From Glaciecola sp964621345 (GTDB taxonomy: Bacteria > Pseudomonadota > Gammaproteobacteria > Enterobacterales > Alteromonadaceae), in the NCBI GenBank assembly GCA_964621345.1, contig CAZUON010000009.1, positions 1 to 64,000 of the forward strand: DNA of 64,000 nucleotides, given 5' to 3'. Made by a program: the position numbers and the translations under genes. The notes beneath the pieces were generated by a model. That model made no database searches, had not been told where the DNA came from, and worked only from the letters and a program-made list of their open reading frames with translations. Within the stretch, counting starts at the first letter, position 1, and every line of letters begins with the position of its first letter. This document shows positions 8,576 through 17,024 of this stretch, one piece after another.

Positions 8576-8911
8576 TTAAATGCAAGACAGTGCTGAAGAT
8601 TGCGATGACTCTAATTTTTTAAGGGCATCACCAAAATATATATCATTGTGCTCAGCAGCATTCACAATGACATCATTTGCCCACTCAGGAAGCGTTGGGT
8701 GTAATTTGTAAAACACCCATTTTCCGCGTCTTTCATCTATTAAAATGCCGCATTTGCGCAATTGTGCTAAGTGACGTGATGTTTTTGGTTGATCTAGCGC
8801 TAGTGCCTCCATTAAATCACACACACAGGCCTCGCCAGTCTTCGCAATTAATAAAAGTGACTTGAGGCGCGTGTCATCCGCTAAACATTTAAAAAACGTA
8901 CATGGATTCAT
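8576..8911 (-). CDS. arsR: ArsR-family arsenic-responsive repressor
   Basis: This winged-helix repressor of 111 residues leads the arsenic operon. The CVC pair (Cys29, Cys31 in EACVCDLM) matches the classic As(III)-sensing motif at the start of the recognition region. LDQPKTSRHLAQLRKCGIL is the DNA-binding helix-turn-helix. The frame is open 14 codons upstream, but that part overlaps a dyad that looks like the operator, so the ATG at 8911 is preferred. Binding of arsenite should release the repressor. Confidence 0.9.
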   Translation of the reverse strand: MNPCTFFKCLADDTRLKSLLLIAKTGEACVCDLMEALALDQPKTSRHLAQLRKCGILIDERRGKWVFYKLHPTLPEWANDVIVNAAEHNDIYFGDALKKLESSQSSALSCI

Positions 8912-8921
8912 AGTATTATAC

Positions 8922-8953
8922 ATGCGAAATAAAACATATGTGGAATATCGCAT
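8922..8953. promoter_or_regulatory. Candidate ArsR operator dyad
   Basis: ATGCGAAATA at 8922-8931 is mirrored by AATATCGCAT at 8944-8953, eight of ten positions being complementary, with a 12-base spacer. It lies just upstream of the chosen arsR start. AT-rich dyads at this position are usual autoregulatory targets of ArsR proteins. The assignment is inference from position and symmetry. Confidence 0.45.
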
Positions 8954-9119
8954 ATATATTCATGATAGTAAACTAAAACTAAACTTTAAAGCGCCCTCGT
9001 CATTTGTAGAAGTTACCGCCGTCGCGCTTATGACAAACAGTGGCTTATACTCGTATTTGCGAAAGTGCTGTATATCCGATAGATTATTGGCGTAATAACA
9101 ATTAACAGGAAAGTGTTAT

Positions 9120-9476
9120 ATGCCATATGCAGACGGTTATGTGTTAGCAGTGCAAACAAAAAATAAGCAGCCCTATATAAAAATGGCAGAGGAAATGGCA
9201 ATTGTTTTTAAAGAGCATGGTGCGATTTCTGTTGTAGAAAACTGGGGGGATGATGTTCCAGAAGGTGAAGTCACCTCATTGCCAAAGGCTGTGCAATGCA
9301 AACAAGACGAAGCAGTGGTATTTTCTTGGATCATATGGCCTTCTAAAGAGGCCAGAGATAATGGCTGGAAAACCGCAATGGAGGACCCAAGAATGAAAGA
9401 CTGTACTCCCGAGTCGATGCACTTTGACGGCAAGCGCATGATTTTTGGAGGCTTTGAGACCATAGTTGACAAATAA
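9120..9476 (+). CDS. DUF1428 family protein (YbaA-like)
   Basis: This 118-residue soluble protein begins MPYADGYVLAVQTKNK and contains VVFSWIIWPSKEARDNGW and MIFGGFETI, which are typical of the DUF1428/YbaA family. That family has a dimeric alpha-beta barrel fold and no settled function. AGGAAAG lies about eight bases before the ATG. It is divergent from the arsenic operon, and nothing in the sequence shows a link to arsenic. No signal peptide or membrane segment is present. Confidence 0.85.
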   Translation: MPYADGYVLAVQTKNKQPYIKMAEEMAIVFKEHGAISVVENWGDDVPEGEVTSLPKAVQCKQDEAVVFSWIIWPSKEARDNGWKTAMEDPRMKDCTPESMHFDGKRMIFGGFETIVDK

Positions 9477-9508
9477 TGTAACTGGCTTATCGATTATGTT
9501 GTTTGTTG

Positions 9509-9563
9509 TTATAAGGGTGAATTGGAGAGATTCCCAATCAAGTTGGGAATGACATTGAGACGC
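9509..9563. repeat. 55-base repeat, left of the N run
   Basis: This stretch contains a palindromic core (GAGATTCCCAA ... TTGGGAATGACAT) and ends exactly at the first N. An identical 55-base stretch begins exactly after the last N at 9664. The repeat continues the region of no genes between the DUF1428 gene and the DUF2955 gene (9477-9802). Confidence 0.9.
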
Positions 9564-9663
9564 NNNNNNNNNNNNNNNNNNNNNNNNNNNNNNNNNNNNN
9601 NNNNNNNNNNNNNNNNNNNNNNNNNNNNNNNNNNNNNNNNNNNNNNNNNNNNNNNNNNNNNNN
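9564..9663. other. Assembly gap of 100 N
   Basis: Exactly one hundred undetermined bases, a conventional scaffold filler of unknown real length. Both edges carry the same 55 bases. The true sequence may therefore have no gap, or may hide extra copies of a 22-base tandem repeat. Reading frames that cross it are meaningless. Confidence 0.98.
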
Positions 9664-9718
9664 TTATAAGGGTGAATTGGAGAGATTCCCAATCAAGTTG
9701 GGAATGACATTGAGACGC
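9664..9718. repeat. 55-base repeat, right of the N run
   Basis: Identical to 9509-9563. Its last part merges into the 22-base tandem array starting at 9701. The palindromic core would form a hairpin and could act as a transcription end for the minus-strand efflux operon, whose last gene ends at 9803; no T-tract is evident. Confidence 0.9.
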
Positions 9719-9766
9719 GTATGGAATGACATTGACACGCGTATGGAATGACATGGAGACTCGTAT
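9701..9766. repeat. 22-base tandem repeat, three copies
   Basis: Three head-to-tail units of 22 bases occupy 9701-9722, 9723-9744 and 9745-9766. Units begin GGAATGACAT and end CGTAT, with one to three substitutions between copies. The same unit begins at the left edge of the N run, so the array may be longer in the real genome. It holds no gene. Confidence 0.85.
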
Positions 9767-9802
9767 GGACTGGAGTGTGTTTACTCTTGAAGTAGCACAG
9801 AT

Positions 9803-10867
9803 TTAACTTGGGGATAACATAGACTTTTTAGCTCGGTTCAACTTGCGCGTTCGCAGCCACTCAAGACCTATCATTGCCATCCATGTATACACGGTTAATA
9901 GCAAAAATAGCCCCATGCGCACCGCAAAAGCTTGATACACATCTTTACCATTAGCACTATCTTGTACCGCAGGGCCTAAAAGCAGCAACATAGTAACAAA
10001 TACATTTTGCCAAAAAGATGGTGCGTGACGTGTTGGGAGTACCGCATAAAATTTTCCGGCAATGTATATTGAGGCTAACAATACCCATAAAAAGAACATC
10101 CACAAATTAGGCGCAATACTGAGTCCGAACCACAGTAAAATCGCAAACAAGCCGGCAACTAGGGTCGATAAAATTAGCTCTCTTCCAGCATCACGCGCAT
10201 TGATTAAGCTTGCCTGTTGACTGAGCGCGATAGTCTTCATGAGGATAGGCAAGTATGCAGTGGGGTTGGTTAACACAAACAAAAAGCCTGGAAAGATTAT
10301 GAGATTGGCTCGTATTGCAATCCAGTTGGACTCAACAGGCTTGTTTGTTGCTTCAGGCGCAGGGGCTTTGCCATTATCTTCAGGAAAAAAGGGATAAACT
10401 ACCCACTGACACACTATGCTAACTACTACCGATACAATCAAAGCGTAAATTATTGCCCCTGCAAGAGCCGAACTAATTGTACCGGCAGCGGTGATCATGG
10501 TGATACCCACCGCTAACAAAGTTGCCGCACCTACCTTGCCCAAGTTCACGCTCATATAGTTACTAATAAATAAACCAATAAACACAAGCAAAAGACCAGT
10601 AAAGGCATAATGCGTTAAAAACGGCAATATCAACAAACCCATACCAAGGGTAAGGCATAACACCAAGGTCAGTGCGATTAGACCTTTAAACCCGATGGGG
10701 GGTTTTGGAGCTGCACCTAGCAAAAAGGCAAACATGGGTGCTAAATAGGGCAAATCGAGGGATAACGCATAGGCGATGACCAAAGATAAGGAAACACTGA
10801 AAGCAAGCCGTAAGACACGCCGAGCGCCGAGCGGCATTTTATTCCCTTGTTTTGTATCAGTAGGCAT
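9803..10867 (-). CDS. DUF2955 family inner-membrane protein, FUSC-like efflux component
   Basis: This 354-residue polytopic membrane protein has hydrophobic segments arranged in two bundles with a central soluble part. This is the layout of DUF2955 and aromatic-acid exporter (FUSC/AaeB-like) proteins. It overlaps the 3' end of the HlyD-type gene by 11 bases and follows an outer-membrane efflux gene, so it is the likely inner-membrane partner of a tripartite exporter. The substrate cannot be told from sequence. It is the last gene of the operon. Confidence 0.8.
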   Translation of the reverse strand: MPTDTKQGNKMPLGARRVLRLAFSVSLSLVIAYALSLDLPYLAPMFAFLLGAAPKPPIGFKGLIALTLVLCLTLGMGLLILPFLTHYAFTGLLLVFIGLFISNYMSVNLGKVGAATLLAVGITMITAAGTISSALAGAIIYALIVSVVVSIVCQWVVYPFFPEDNGKAPAPEATNKPVESNWIAIRANLIIFPGFLFVLTNPTAYLPILMKTIALSQQASLINARDAGRELILSTLVAGLFAILLWFGLSIAPNLWMFFLWVLLASIYIAGKFYAVLPTRHAPSFWQNVFVTMLLLLGPAVQDSANGKDVYQAFAVRMGLFLLLTVYTWMAMIGLEWLRTRKLNRAKKSMLSPS

Positions 10868-12014
10868 ACGACATAAAGCTCAAGAAGCGAATATACACTT
10901 CACCCAGCCAGTTAAGTAAACCTTCATCGTCGTTGTACACAATAACAGATGCTTGACCACCTACTCGCAAACTCTCAAGCAGTAAAGGGTCTTGGCTAGG
11001 ATCAAAAACGATATGAGTAGGGAAACGTTGCGATTGACGCAACCAGTCACGATTGTTGTTAATTGTGGGCAGTGTGCCAGGACTCGTCGTACTGCCTGCA
11101 TTAACGCCAAGACCAATGCTGCGTACCTTACCGGTGAACACTTTCCCCGGCAACACATCAAAAATCAACTCTACACGTTTTCCCGTTTGCATCAAACTTA
11201 GGTTATTCTCGGTATATTCTGCACTAACCCATACGTCGTGCATCGACACCAATGTCAAAACAGGGGCTCCTGCACCAGCGTATAAGCCTACATCTGCACG
11301 TAGGTCGGTAATTACTCCTTTAGAAGAAGCTTTTACAATCGTTCGTTCAATATCGAGTTGCGCCTTTTCAACGGCACTTTGTGCGACTTTAATCAAGCTA
11401 TTAGCTTGAACGTCAGGGCCACCTTTAGACTCTATCGCACGCTGAATATCTGCGGTTGCGGCGGCAACACCCGCTCTTGCTTGATCAAGAGAGGCCTTTG
11501 AGACCTCTAATCGGCGTAAAGAAATAGTACCGGGGTCGTCTGCGCGAAGTCGCTCTAGCCTTCGAGTGTCTTTTTCTGCTTTCTCTTGGTTTGCCTTAGC
11601 GGCTAGCAAATTTGCACGAGCGGCCTCTACCGCGGCGTCCCCTGCTTGCACTTGACGAAGCGTATTCTCTAGGTCTGATTGCGCCTTTGCTAAGGCAATT
11701 TCATATTGGCTGGCATCAATACGAAAAAGTCGTTCACCCTCTTCAACAGTTTGATTGTTTTGTACCCACACCTCACGCACAATCCCCGACACTTGAGGCG
11801 CCACACCAATGACATAGCCTTGCACTCGTGCTTGGTCAGTATAAGGCGTGTAGCGGTCTGCCGCTAAATACCAAGTTAAACTTAGCACAATAAGTATCGC
11901 GACCAGCAAGCCACCTTTTTTCACTGTACCTGATGCCGAGTCCTCTTTCACTGATTCTGGCGACGATTCTGGCGCTGATTGCTCTTCTTCCGAGCCCTGT
12001 TGCTCATTACTCAT
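10857..12014 (-). CDS. HlyD/EmrA-family membrane fusion protein
   Basis: This 385-residue periplasmic adaptor joins an inner-membrane pump to an outer-membrane channel. An acidic cytoplasmic N-terminus (about 36 residues) precedes one membrane helix (KGGLLVAILIVLSLTWYL). The first half of a lipoyl/barrel-sandwich domain (VIGVAPQVSGIVREVWVQNN), a long alpha hairpin, the second lipoyl half and a beta-barrel follow. ATG 12014 was chosen over an in-frame ATG 21 bases upstream because it starts the charged tail directly. It is co-operonic with the DUF2955 and outer-membrane genes. Confidence 0.9.
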   Translation of the reverse strand: MSNEQQGSEEEQSAPESSPESVKEDSASGTVKKGGLLVAILIVLSLTWYLAADRYTPYTDQARVQGYVIGVAPQVSGIVREVWVQNNQTVEEGERLFRIDASQYEIALAKAQSDLENTLRQVQAGDAAVEAARANLLAAKANQEKAEKDTRRLERLRADDPGTISLRRLEVSKASLDQARAGVAAATADIQRAIESKGGPDVQANSLIKVAQSAVEKAQLDIERTIVKASSKGVITDLRADVGLYAGAGAPVLTLVSMHDVWVSAEYTENNLSLMQTGKRVELIFDVLPGKVFTGKVRSIGLGVNAGSTTSPGTLPTINNNRDWLRQSQRFPTHIVFDPSQDPLLLESLRVGGQASVIVYNDDEGLLNWLGEVYIRFLSFMSYAY

Positions 12015-12080
12015 TACGATGAAACCTCTTATCAATTATCGCTAGCGTCAATATCCCATCCGGTTCAATTACCTGCATAG

Positions 12081-13607
12081 CTAATTTACCTTCGGTAAGG
12101 CTTGTTCTAAATGGTCGCTCCAGTCACTGCGCTGCTCCATTTGCTCACGAAGCTCCTGCGGCACAATTTGCTCAATAGAGGTATGCTGCCAGCCGCCACC
12201 AAGTGCCTTATAAAATGCGATCACTGAATTAATATGTGCACCTTGAGTAACCACTCTGTTATTTGACTGCGCTGCCAATGCTCTCTGCGCATCTAATACC
12301 CTTTGAAAATCAGAGTATCCTTCTTGATATCGAGAGGTAGATAATGTCAGTGCACGCTCAGCGGCACTTAAAGACTGTTGTAAAATGGCATCTTGTTCTT
12401 TTGTCTTTTTTACCGCAATAGCCGCATCATCAATTTCTCGCGCAGCTTGTAACACTGTATTTTGATAATTTTCAATCGCTTGTTGCAAACGCACATCTTG
12501 CACACGAATATTATTTTTAATACGCCCGTAATTAAAAAGATTCCACGTAAATGAAGGGCCAATCGCGGTGCTTATTGTGTCTGGACTTGCCGCAACATTA
12601 TTACCCGACCAAGCAATACTACCAAAAAGCGATATTGAGGGATAAAGCGCCGCCTCGGCCACGCCAATTTGCGCCGATTGAGCTGCCACCTGCCAAGCCG
12701 AAGTACGAATATCAGGACGGCGCATAAGCAATCTTGCGGGAATATCCTGAATCATTATGGGCTTGAGTAATGGCAGATTATCAGGCACTGATTCAAGCTC
12801 TGGCATATTTCCTGGCGCTCTACCAAGAAGCGTCGCCAGCGCATTGCTCAGTTGTTGCTGAGTAATTTGCAGATTGGGAATAGAAGCTAAAGTAGCAAAA
12901 TATTGCGCTTTCGCTTGTTGCAAATCAAGCTCCGCGGCCTGCCCGCTGTTATAGAGTTTTTCGGTAATTTCCAAACTACGCTTTTGTAGGTCAGCGTTTT
13001 GTTGAGCAATCGTTATTTGCCGAGTCGTGGTTCTGTAAGCAAAGTAACTTTGGGCAACTTGTGCATTTAACAATACCTGAAGGTTTTGTTCATTGGCGAC
13101 AGAAGCAAAAAAAGCTGCATCGGCTGATTCAATACTGCGGGCAAATCGCCCCCAAAAATCAATTTCCCAGCCAACGTTAAAGCCACTATCAAATGCAAGC
13201 ACATCGGTTCGATCGCCAGCATTGTCGCCGTCAGTGTCCCAACTATTAGAGCGAATGAGTGAGCCACTTGCTTGTTGCAACTGAGGATAACGATTGCCTT
13301 GTGCAATGCCCAGGATCGCACGCGTTTCGATAATGCGTAAGCCTGCAATACGAAGCCCTGGGTTCTCCGCTCTGGCAATCTTGAGCAATTCATTGAGGAC
13401 AGGGTCCTCAAACGAGGACCACCAAAATGCGAGTTCATAGTCGCGCTCATCCACACCACTGATTGGCGCTTGGACCTGTCCGTATAGACTCGATTCCCAG
13501 TCATCTACCCACCCGGCTCGTGGTTCTGTATAGTCTGGTCCTAAGACCGCACATGCCGACAAGCCGCCAGCACATATGAGAGTAATTAATTTACGAAAAG
13601 ACATCAT
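12081..13607 (-). CDS. Outer-membrane efflux lipoprotein, NodT/OprM family
   Basis: This 508-residue TolC-fold channel is lipid-anchored: the N-terminal signal ends in the lipobox LSAC, so Cys19 would be acylated (numbering from 13607). Two repeats of the outer-membrane efflux domain are visible, with QVAQSYFAYRTTTRQ and the second half containing RRPDIR, a conserved turn in this family. Its start overlaps the stop of the AI-2E permease gene as TAATG, implying coupled translation. An ATG one codon later is equally possible. Confidence 0.92.
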   Translation of the reverse strand: MMSFRKLITLICAGGLSACAVLGPDYTEPRAGWVDDWESSLYGQVQAPISGVDERDYELAFWWSSFEDPVLNELLKIARAENPGLRIAGLRIIETRAILGIAQGNRYPQLQQASGSLIRSNSWDTDGDNAGDRTDVLAFDSGFNVGWEIDFWGRFARSIESADAAFFASVANEQNLQVLLNAQVAQSYFAYRTTTRQITIAQQNADLQKRSLEITEKLYNSGQAAELDLQQAKAQYFATLASIPNLQITQQQLSNALATLLGRAPGNMPELESVPDNLPLLKPIMIQDIPARLLMRRPDIRTSAWQVAAQSAQIGVAEAALYPSISLFGSIAWSGNNVAASPDTISTAIGPSFTWNLFNYGRIKNNIRVQDVRLQQAIENYQNTVLQAAREIDDAAIAVKKTKEQDAILQQSLSAAERALTLSTSRYQEGYSDFQRVLDAQRALAAQSNNRVVTQGAHINSVIAFYKALGGGWQHTSIEQIVPQELREQMEQRSDWSDHLEQALPKVN

Positions 13608-14722
13608 TAGCCGACAGGTTCAGTGCTCTTTGTTTTGGGTGCAGGCGTTTCAGTATCATCCACCCACTTCATAAAGATTTGGTAACCCACCGCCAATATA
13701 ACGGCCCCTAAAAACAAGCCAATAATGCCGGCTGATACCATACCACCTAAGGCACCTAACAAGATAACGGCCATCGGTGCGTCTACACCGCGACCAAGTA
13801 ATAAGGGCTTGAGTACATTGTCAGATGCGCCGCCCACTATTAGGTATATGGTCCAAATAATATTACTGGTAGTCGTTGCATCGCTAACGCCCCACATATA
13901 GCCAATAACGGGCAATGAAATCAGTAGAGCCGGAAGTTGCAAAATACCAAACAGCAGCGTTAACACAGCAAGTATTGCAGCCCCCGGGATACCCGCAAAC
14001 ATAAAACCAATGCCTAAGATAAGTGCTTGGATAAAAGCAACACCTAACACGCCTACAGCAACGGAACGTGTGGTTTTAACGCTTAGGGTATGTACTTGAG
14101 GCCCTGAAACAGGCCCCGCAATGCGATTAATAACGCGTTTCATTGCATTATTACCTGATTCGCCATAAGCCATAAGAATGCCAGCAACAACAAACGAACC
14201 AACAAAGAATAAGATAGTACCAGCAGCACTGCCTAACTGAGCGATGACAGTACGTCCAAAACTACTAATCGCCTCTTTATGCGTTTGTAAAAACCCGTCA
14301 ACGTTGGTGGCGATTTCATTCCAACTTGCAAACAAGCGCTCACCCACTATTGGCCATTGCGCCACCGCTGGGTTAGCGGGAGGCATGGCTAAGGTTCCGG
14401 CTTGCCATGAAACGTATAGTGCAGTGACATGGTCAATCAAAGAAATACTGAGCACCGCGGTGGGTATACCTAACAACAAAATTGCAAATAAAACGATAAT
14501 AGTCGCTGCAAGCCCCTGTTTACCGCCAATGCGACGAGCCAAAGACTGATGCAATGGGTAAACGGTGACCGCAAGCACCAAACCCCAAATCATTAAATTC
14601 ATGAAGGGATTGAAAATTCGAAAACACAAAATAATCAACAAACTGATAAAGGCAAATCGAATTAAGCCGTCCATAAAATCTTTAGGTGTAAATACTCGGG
14701 CGACGTAAGACTGATTACTCAT
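13607..14722 (-). CDS. AI-2E transporter family permease (PerM/TqsA-like)
   Basis: This 371-residue membrane protein has about eight helices arranged as in the AI-2E exporter family. PFMNLMIWGLVLAVTVYPLH lies near the N-terminus and a glycine-rich block GVLGVAFIQALILGIGF in the second half. Family members include the autoinducer-2 exporter TqsA and Na+/H+ antiporters, so the substrate is open. It has a good AAGGAAC ribosome binding site. It is the first gene of a four-gene set with outer-membrane, adaptor and DUF2955 proteins, an unusual partner for a tripartite exporter. Confidence 0.88.
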   Translation of the reverse strand: MSNQSYVARVFTPKDFMDGLIRFAFISLLIILCFRIFNPFMNLMIWGLVLAVTVYPLHQSLARRIGGKQGLAATIIVLFAILLLGIPTAVLSISLIDHVTALYVSWQAGTLAMPPANPAVAQWPIVGERLFASWNEIATNVDGFLQTHKEAISSFGRTVIAQLGSAAGTILFFVGSFVVAGILMAYGESGNNAMKRVINRIAGPVSGPQVHTLSVKTTRSVAVGVLGVAFIQALILGIGFMFAGIPGAAILAVLTLLFGILQLPALLISLPVIGYMWGVSDATTTSNIIWTIYLIVGGASDNVLKPLLLGRGVDAPMAVILLGALGGMVSAGIIGLFLGAVILAVGYQIFMKWVDDTETPAPKTKSTEPVG

Positions 14723-14858
14723 GTTAGTTCCTTAACAAATTGAGTTCTATTCGGGCAAAAAATGATGATAGACACTATACAAGGCCCATGCAACATGTAA
14801 TTGGATCATTAAAAATTTTATTATTTAGCAAGTACTTGCAATAACTTTATCTGTTACC

Positions 14859-15860
14859 CTAACGCTTGTTTTTCATACGCTGGCTCTGCTGTGTTCTTTT
14901 TTCTTCGCGCTTTTCTTTACGGTCTTTTTTGTTTGGGGTCAATGAGCCGTCTTTGAACTTTTGTTTACGCTTATTTTTATCTGCAATTTTTTTAGCTGCA
15001 GCCTCAGCCATTTCAAGCTTTTCTTGAGACAGCATCGAAGGTGTTTCTAATGTGATACGTCCAAGCTTACCGCTACGAAGCTCGTTTATTAATACTTCGC
15101 AAATTTTATGCAAATTTACACGGCCACCTGCCATTAGTGCACCACGTTTTGCAGCGATACACTCTAAAAACTCAAGCTCTGTTGCACCAACACTTTCTAT
15201 TTTAAAACGCTCTTGCATTAATTCAGGGTAAGCTTTAATTAAGTAGTCAGCCGTAAAGAAACCCACATCGTCATATTCCATCGCAGTATCTTTAACCGCA
15301 CCAGAGGCCGCTAATCGGTATCCAGTATTGGGGTTTTCCAATTTAGGCCAAAGAACCCCTGGCGTATCTAATAATATGATGCCACTACCTAAATTAATGC
15401 GCTGTTGGCTTTTCGTTACGGCAGGCTCGTTACCGGTTTTCGCAATGACCCTGTCTGCTAAGATATTAATGAGGGTGGATTTACCCACATTTGGAATACC
15501 CATAATCATTGCATTAATGGATTTGATGGAGGCGTCTTTTTGCGCGCAAGTACTGCGAATAAGCTCTATGATTTGCTTCGTTTTACCAGTATTAGTGCTG
15601 CTATTGGTAAAAGTCTTCACCCCCTCCTGAGATTCAAGATAGGCTTGCCAATCTGCGGTAACGTCAGGGTCTGCTAAATCAACTTTATTTAGTATTTTTA
15701 TGCAGGGCTTGTCACCTCGTAACTTGGCAATTTCCGGATTCTCACTGGAATATGGAATACGCGCGTCTAGCACTTCTATCAGTATATCGACCTGATTAAG
15801 CACATCTTTTATCTCTTTAAGGGCCTTATGCATATGCCCGGGGAACCAATGAACTGCCAA
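14859..15860 (-). CDS. ylqF: YlqF/RbgA-like circularly permuted GTPase
   Basis: This 333-residue GTPase is probably a ribosome assembly factor by family. The G motifs appear in permuted order: G4 ILNKVDL, then G1 GIPNVGKST, then G3 DTPG. The C-terminus is very basic, suiting rRNA contact. The frame is open 44 codons upstream, but a TTG at 15860 starts the canonical MAVHWFPGHM N-terminus and has AAAGGA seven bases before it. The longer form would add a spurious hydrophobic leader. It is divergent from the glpQ-like gene. Confidence 0.88.
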   Translation of the reverse strand: MAVHWFPGHMHKALKEIKDVLNQVDILIEVLDARIPYSSENPEIAKLRGDKPCIKILNKVDLADPDVTADWQAYLESQEGVKTFTNSSTNTGKTKQIIELIRSTCAQKDASIKSINAMIMGIPNVGKSTLINILADRVIAKTGNEPAVTKSQQRINLGSGIILLDTPGVLWPKLENPNTGYRLAASGAVKDTAMEYDDVGFFTADYLIKAYPELMQERFKIESVGATELEFLECIAAKRGALMAGGRVNLHKICEVLINELRSGKLGRITLETPSMLSQEKLEMAEAAAKKIADKNKRKQKFKDGSLTPNKKDRKEKREEKRTQQSQRMKNKR

Positions 15861-15961
15861 AGTGAAATCCTTTAGTTTACCGTCATCTTGATGAACGGTT
15901 TTGATATACTTCGTAGTATAAAGGAATAAGCTTACAATCGACATACTCAGGAACAACAAGC

Positions 15962-16987
15962 ATGAAATCAGTTTTAATAGGTCGCAATACAACGGCGTAT
16001 AAAGCCTTCAACGTATTGCGCTCGCTTTTCATGGCCTTAAGCCTATTCTGTTCACACGCTTTTGCGATTGATATCATTGCTCACAGAGGCGCTTCTGGCT
16101 TTGTTCCAGAGCATACTAAAGAGGCTTTAGTGTTAAGCTTTATGCAAGGTGCCCATTATATTGAACAAGACCTTGTGCTGAGCGCCGACAAGCAACTAAT
16201 TGTTCTTCACGATATCCACCTAGAACACGTAACAAATGTAGAGAGCGTCTTTCCTAAACGAGCAAGAGAAGATGGCCGCTTTTATGTCATCGATTTTACG
16301 CTTGAAGAACTCAGGCGATTAAGCATTCACGAGCGTGAAAATGCCGACGGTACCCGAGTGTTTGACAGCAGGTATCGCGGTAACGCCCACTTTAGTATGA
16401 CTACCTTTGCTGAGCATGTTGAGCTTATAGGCGAACTTAACCGTGCTTTTAATAAAGACGTTGGCCTATATACAGAAATTAAAGCCCCTAATTGGCACAA
16501 ACAGCAAGGTGCTGATATTACCAAAGTGTTTGTGGGTGAACTTAACGCCCTAGGGCTCAATAACAAACACGCTAAACTTTATGTGCAAAGCTTTGACCCG
16601 GTGGCACTCAAACGCATTGATCACGAATTTAAAAGTGAGCTCAAACTGATTCAATTAATTGCAGAAAATGATTGGAATGAGTCTGATACCGATTACGATG
16701 TACTAAAAACCCCGAGCGGTCTTGCCCATATTGCGACTTATGCAGATGGCATAGGGCCTTGGTTACCGCAGGTGTATAGCTTTGACACGAAGCAAGCAAC
16801 AGGATTGATACAATCGGCTCATCGCGAAGGTCTGCTTGTGCATCCATATACATTTAGAACTGACGTTATCAAGCAAACAATGCAGCCAAAAGAAGCCTTT
16901 AATTTACTTAAAAATGCTCAAATAGACGGCTTATTTACCGACCAGATCATGGGGTATATGACTACACCAAATATCTCAGAGCCTTAA
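15962..16987 (+). CDS. glpQ: Glycerophosphodiester phosphodiesterase, periplasmic
   Basis: This 341-residue secreted enzyme releases glycerol-3-phosphate from phospholipid head-group diesters. A signal peptide (about residues 1-35, ending near SHAFA) precedes the GDPD TIM barrel. IIAHRGASGFVPEHT carries the catalytic His-Arg and Glu, YIEQDLVLS the metal-binding Glu/Asp, and VLHDIHLE the second catalytic His. AGGAAC precedes the ATG. The 3' side carries only a weak inverted repeat. Confidence 0.9.
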   Translation: MKSVLIGRNTTAYKAFNVLRSLFMALSLFCSHAFAIDIIAHRGASGFVPEHTKEALVLSFMQGAHYIEQDLVLSADKQLIVLHDIHLEHVTNVESVFPKRAREDGRFYVIDFTLEELRRLSIHERENADGTRVFDSRYRGNAHFSMTTFAEHVELIGELNRAFNKDVGLYTEIKAPNWHKQQGADITKVFVGELNALGLNNKHAKLYVQSFDPVALKRIDHEFKSELKLIQLIAENDWNESDTDYDVLKTPSGLAHIATYADGIGPWLPQVYSFDTKQATGLIQSAHREGLLVHPYTFRTDVIKQTMQPKEAFNLLKNAQIDGLFTDQIMGYMTTPNISEP

Positions 16988-17024
16988 ATAAATCCCTGAG
17001 ATGTTTATGAAAGCACTACCGGTG

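Noticed and set aside
9509..9754. Frames crossing the N run
   Set aside because: They consist of palindromic repeat translated in all frames plus unknown residues, so they are not genes.
15861..15992. 44-residue hydrophobic leader on the YlqF-like GTPase
   Set aside because: The cytoplasmic GTPase family begins at MxxHWFPGHM. The TTG there has an excellent ribosome binding site, whereas the leader lacks one.
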